This document shows positions 59,220-61,148 of a stretch of 61,148 nucleotides of DNA, piece by piece (positions within the stretch are counted from its first letter, which is position 1; each line of letters begins with the position of its first letter). The notes under the pieces are model-generated. The model worked only from the letters and a program-made list of their open reading frames with translations, had not been told where the DNA came from and made no database searches. Position numbers and translations under genes: made by a program. The DNA lies in assembly GCA_902802795.1 (NCBI GenBank), contig CADCNI010000020.1, positions 1-61,148 of the forward strand, written 5' to 3'. Origin of the DNA: an uncultured Ruminococcus sp. Lineage in GTDB: Bacteria; Bacillota; Clostridia; Oscillospirales; Acutalibacteraceae.

Positions 59220-59869
59220 ATGGCGGATAAAGATACGGTAACCACGGGAAACGCTGATTAAGTCGATTCACGCACCGCTCAAAGACGTATCCTCGCGGCG
59301 CGGAATCGACGGCTACGCCTTTAATCAGCATTTCCCAAGGAATATATGCAGGACAGCACCACTTTTGCGGACGCGTTCAATTTTCTGTTGTACGGCGGGC
59401 GGCAGGTCATCCGACCCGAACAGCTGCGACCGCTCGATACGACTGCCATTGCGCTGCCCTATGGCGGCGAAGGACAGCCCGAGCCGATACAGAGATTTCG
59501 CGACGTGCTGAAAATGGTGACGGCGATGGAGGACGGAAAGAGGGCGTATCTGGTATTGGGCATAGAAAATCAGTCGCAGATTCACTATGCCATGCCGGTA
59601 CGGAATATGCTGTACGACGCGATTCAATATATGACGCAGGTGGAAGAACGCAGGAAAGCCCGCCGTGAAAACGGGGAAAAGACCCAGGCGGAGGAGGAAT
59701 ACCTTTCCGGATTCCGATCTTCGGATAAGCTGCTGCCGGTGGTAGAGCCGAGGGCAAAGCCGAGGGGATTGTAAGTACCCTGACACAGGCTGCCGAACGC
59801 GCACAAATGACGGTGGAGGAATTTGAGAGTAAAATGGATTCCTTCTCCAATTTACAAAATGAATATTGA
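59220..59869 (+). pseudogene. Decayed Rpn-family (PD-(D/E)XK transposase-like) gene
   Basis: ATG 59220 reads MADKDTVT, is broken by a 91-bp element, and resumes as KEYMQDSTTFADAFNFLLYGG at 59337. The family N-terminal domain continues (YLVLGIENQSQIHYAMPVRNM) to LSGFRSSDKLLPV. About 200 family residues are then missing, and a +1-frame C-terminal tail is recognisable (GGRAEGKAEGIVSTL ... ending LQNEY, stop 59867-59869). So there are two lesions: an insertion near codon 9 and an internal deletion with a frame change. The remaining frame from ATG 59346 (142 residues) could still be translated but lacks the catalytic core. Confidence 0.85.
59246..59336. mobile_element. 91-bp MITE inside the Rpn pseudogene
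   Basis: Ends GGGAAACGCTGATTAA (59246-59261) and TTAATCAGCATTTCCC (59321-59336) are inverted repeats with one mismatch. It interrupts the reading frame between codons for Thr and Lys that belong together. Confidence 0.85.
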
Positions 59870-59894
59870 CAATTCCAAACAATCATACTATAAT
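59866..59894 (+). promoter_or_regulatory. Sigma-A promoter of the DUF1858 gene
   Basis: TTGACA (59866-59871), 17 bases, TATAAT (59889-59894). The -35 box overlaps the stop of the decayed gene. Confidence 0.85.
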
Positions 59895-59927
59895 AAATAA
59901 CACAAAAGCAAGGGAGGCAAATCCAAA

Positions 59928-60128
59928 ATGACAATTACAAAGAACACGATTATCGGCGATATTCTCGACACAGACGGCACGACGGCGCCCTATTTTCTGG
60001 AAATGGGCATGCATTGTCTCGGCTGCCCCGCTTCGAGAGGCGAGTCCATCGAGCAGGCCTGCATGGTTCATGGTGTTGACCCCGACGAATTGGTCAGCAA
60101 GCTGAACGAGCATTTGCAGGGCAAATAA
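59928..60128 (+). CDS. DUF1858 small redox-disulfide protein
   Basis: 66 residues; ATG 59928 behind GGGAGG. The family signature is MGMHCLGCPASRGESIEQAC, with a CxxC pair at about 31-34 and a third Cys at about 45. DUF1858 proteins (hybrid-cluster-protein-associated redox disulfide family) are small anaerobe proteins thought to handle thiol-disulfide exchange. It has its own promoter and terminator, so it is a single-gene unit. Confidence 0.92.
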   Translation: MTITKNTIIGDILDTDGTTAPYFLEMGMHCLGCPASRGESIEQACMVHGVDPDELVSKLNEHLQGK

Positions 60129-60140
60129 ACGCTGAATGAG

Positions 60141-60183
60141 AAGGTCTGTCGCTTCCGGCTTGTGTGGCGGCAGACCTTTTTTC
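60141..60183 (+). terminator. Terminator after the DUF1858 gene
   Basis: AAGGTCTG (60141-60148) with CAGACCTT (60171-60178) followed by TTTT. Confidence 0.9.
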
Positions 60184-60232
60184 AATGTGAAGTGTGAAGT
60201 GTATGAAAGATTTTTCTTCTCACTTCTCACAA
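60184..60232. repeat. Short heptamer array
   Basis: GTGAAGT units at 60185-60201, then CACTTCTCAC in reverse orientation, before the trmK ribosome site. Confidence 0.6.
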
Positions 60233-60251
60233 AAAAGGGAGGGAATATATC

Positions 60252-60965
60252 ATGATGGAGGAACCCTTTGCGCTCGGCGCGCGGCTTTCAGCCTGTGCCG
60301 GGATGGTGCGGGAGGGCAGGGTGCTGGCGGATATCGGCACCGATCATGCCTATCTTCCGATCTGGCTGGTGCGGACGGGGAAAATCCCCCGCGCCTTTGC
60401 GTCGGATATTAACGAGGAACCCATTCAACTGGCGAAAGAACATATTCGACGGTATGGGATCGCTGACAAGATAACCGCCTTTACAGCGGATGGGATGGAA
60501 AAAATCCCCCCCGACGAGGTGGATGACATCGTAATCGCGGGCATGGGCGGAGACAATATTGCGGGGATCTTAGAAGGCGCCCCGTGGCTGCTTTCGCCGC
60601 GTTACCGCCTGATTTTGCAGCCGATGTCCAAAGCCGAACGCCTGCGGGCGTATCTGTATTCCCGCCAATTTTTTGTTTTGGAGGAGAAACCTATCTGTGA
60701 AGCGAATCGGATTTACACAGTGATTTGCGCCGAATACAGCCCCGAACCGTTTCACTACAGTGATTTTGACATATACGCCGGACGGCTCGATAAAAGGAAT
60801 CCCTACGCAGCCGCCTTGCTGCAAAGACAGGCAGGCATTCTGCGTGATATGGCGGACGGATGTGCCGTCAGACACGACGAGGAGGGCGAGAAGAATTTTC
60901 GCGCCCTCGCTGAGCAGCTTTTGCGTTGGCGGTTGGCCATATTAGGCGATTGTAAAAGTAAATGA
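60252..60965 (+). CDS. trmK: tRNA (adenine(22)-N1)-methyltransferase TrmK
   Basis: 237 residues; ATG 60252 behind GGGAGG. Class I SAM-dependent methyltransferase: LADIGTDHAYLPIWLV (SAM-binding motif I, about 25-40), DINEEPIQLAKEHI, VIAGMGGDNIAGIL (motif IV), LQPMSKAERLRAYL. It modifies A22 in tRNAs such as tRNA-Ser. The last seven residues (LGDCKSK) and the TGA stop are coded by a MITE starting at 60942, so the native C-terminus has been replaced or trimmed by the insertion. The C-terminal helical domain seems otherwise complete. Confidence 0.93.
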   Translation: MMEEPFALGARLSACAGMVREGRVLADIGTDHAYLPIWLVRTGKIPRAFASDINEEPIQLAKEHIRRYGIADKITAFTADGMEKIPPDEVDDIVIAGMGGDNIAGILEGAPWLLSPRYRLILQPMSKAERLRAYLYSRQFFVLEEKPICEANRIYTVICAEYSPEPFHYSDFDIYAGRLDKRNPYAAALLQRQAGILRDMADGCAVRHDEEGEKNFRALAEQLLRWRLAILGDCKSK

Positions 60966-61148
60966 GAATTTAGCGGGAAGAAGAAAAAAGAAAAAGCATC
61001 GCGCAGCGCATAACTAGCGAGCGCAGCGAGCGTGGGAGTCCAGGGGGGTAGGCCCTCCTGGCAGGTCAAGGGCAGCGCCCTTGTGGGGAGTGGGGCAAGG
61101 CCCCACAAGCGCCGCAAACGGCGCGAGCAAGACGCGCCAAGGCCTAAG
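60942..61148. mobile_element. MITE-like element, left part, running off the window
   Basis: Starts with TTAGGCGATTGTAAAAG, the same end as the element at 26152-26525, followed by TAAATGAGAATTTAGCGGG, a purine tract, GCGCAGCGCATAACTAGCGAGCG, the GTCCAGGGGGGTAGGCCCTCC module, and hairpins. Its right end is outside the window. Confidence 0.85.

Overview
The window looks like chromosomal DNA from an anaerobic, spore-forming, moderately GC-rich member of the Firmicutes (class Clostridia, most like the Oscillospiraceae/Ruminococcaceae). The reasons are a three-gene NADH-linked [FeFe] hydrogenase operon, sporulation and germination genes (a SpoIVFA/SpoIVFB-like pair and a CwlD-like amidase), a CIRCE site before htpG, many TTG/GTG starts behind strong GGAGG ribosome sites, and sigma-A promoters of the TTGACA-N17-TATAAT kind. 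This placement is inferred from gene content only.

Layout. 0.1-7.5 kb: a rightward cluster of a membrane-anchored coiled-coil protein, an alpha/beta hydrolase, a 1215-residue protein with three CbxX/CfqX-type AAA+ modules, and a VWA protein with an intact metal site. 7.5-10.7 kb: a lipoprotein with nine SH3-like repeats, and rnhA. 11-15.5 kb: the NAD de novo set nadA-nadB-nadC followed by an XRE/LexA-type repressor. 15.7-16.1 kb: a short CRISPR array with a type VI-D (Cas13d)-like repeat, its own promoter, and no cas gene in the window. 16.4-17.9 kb: the SpoIVF-like pair. 18.2-22.6 kb: hydC-hydB-hydA. 22.8-24.2 kb: a cysteine-desulfurase-like protein and a DUF3343 carrier. 24.4-33.8 kb: a DUF4373 protein, ispF, cwlD, two paralogous LRR lipoproteins, radA, an Rpn-family nuclease and deoC. 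33.8-38.2 kb: a membrane serine hydrolase and htpG. 38.3-43.5 kb: a lower-GC island of a probable HEPN-NACHT NTPase and a 1011-residue protein of unknown family, which is the best candidate here for an undescribed defence-type system. 43.6-50 kb: DAHP synthase, an ADP-ribosylglycohydrolase, a DeoB-cytidine deaminase fusion, deoD and a family II pyrophosphatase with a lipoprotein signal. 50-54.5 kb: an ABC exporter with a histidine kinase, a BrnTA toxin-antitoxin pair whose toxin is frameshifted, and an unknown protein. 54.6-61.1 kb: type IIA topoisomerase subunits, a decayed Rpn gene, a DUF1858 protein and trmK.

The most striking genome-scale property is the repeat load between genes. Arrays of 7-bp units (GTTAGCN, GTGAAGT, GTCAGTG and GTGGGGA types) fill many intergenic spaces and often begin at, or supply, the stop codon of the gene before them. 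A second set of miniature inverted-repeat elements is nested among them, and some supply the last codons of genes (the AAA+ protein, deoD, trmK). One extra heptamer inside brnT causes its frameshift, so the repeats appear to be mutationally active in coding DNA.

How the parts fit: nadABC supplies NAD, which the NADH-linked hydrogenase turns over. deoC, the deoB-cdd fusion and deoD form a scattered deoxynucleoside salvage pathway. The AAA+/VWA cluster, the HEPN-NACHT pair, the orphan CRISPR array, BrnTA and the Rpn genes form an accessory layer of conflict-type genes spread among housekeeping genes.
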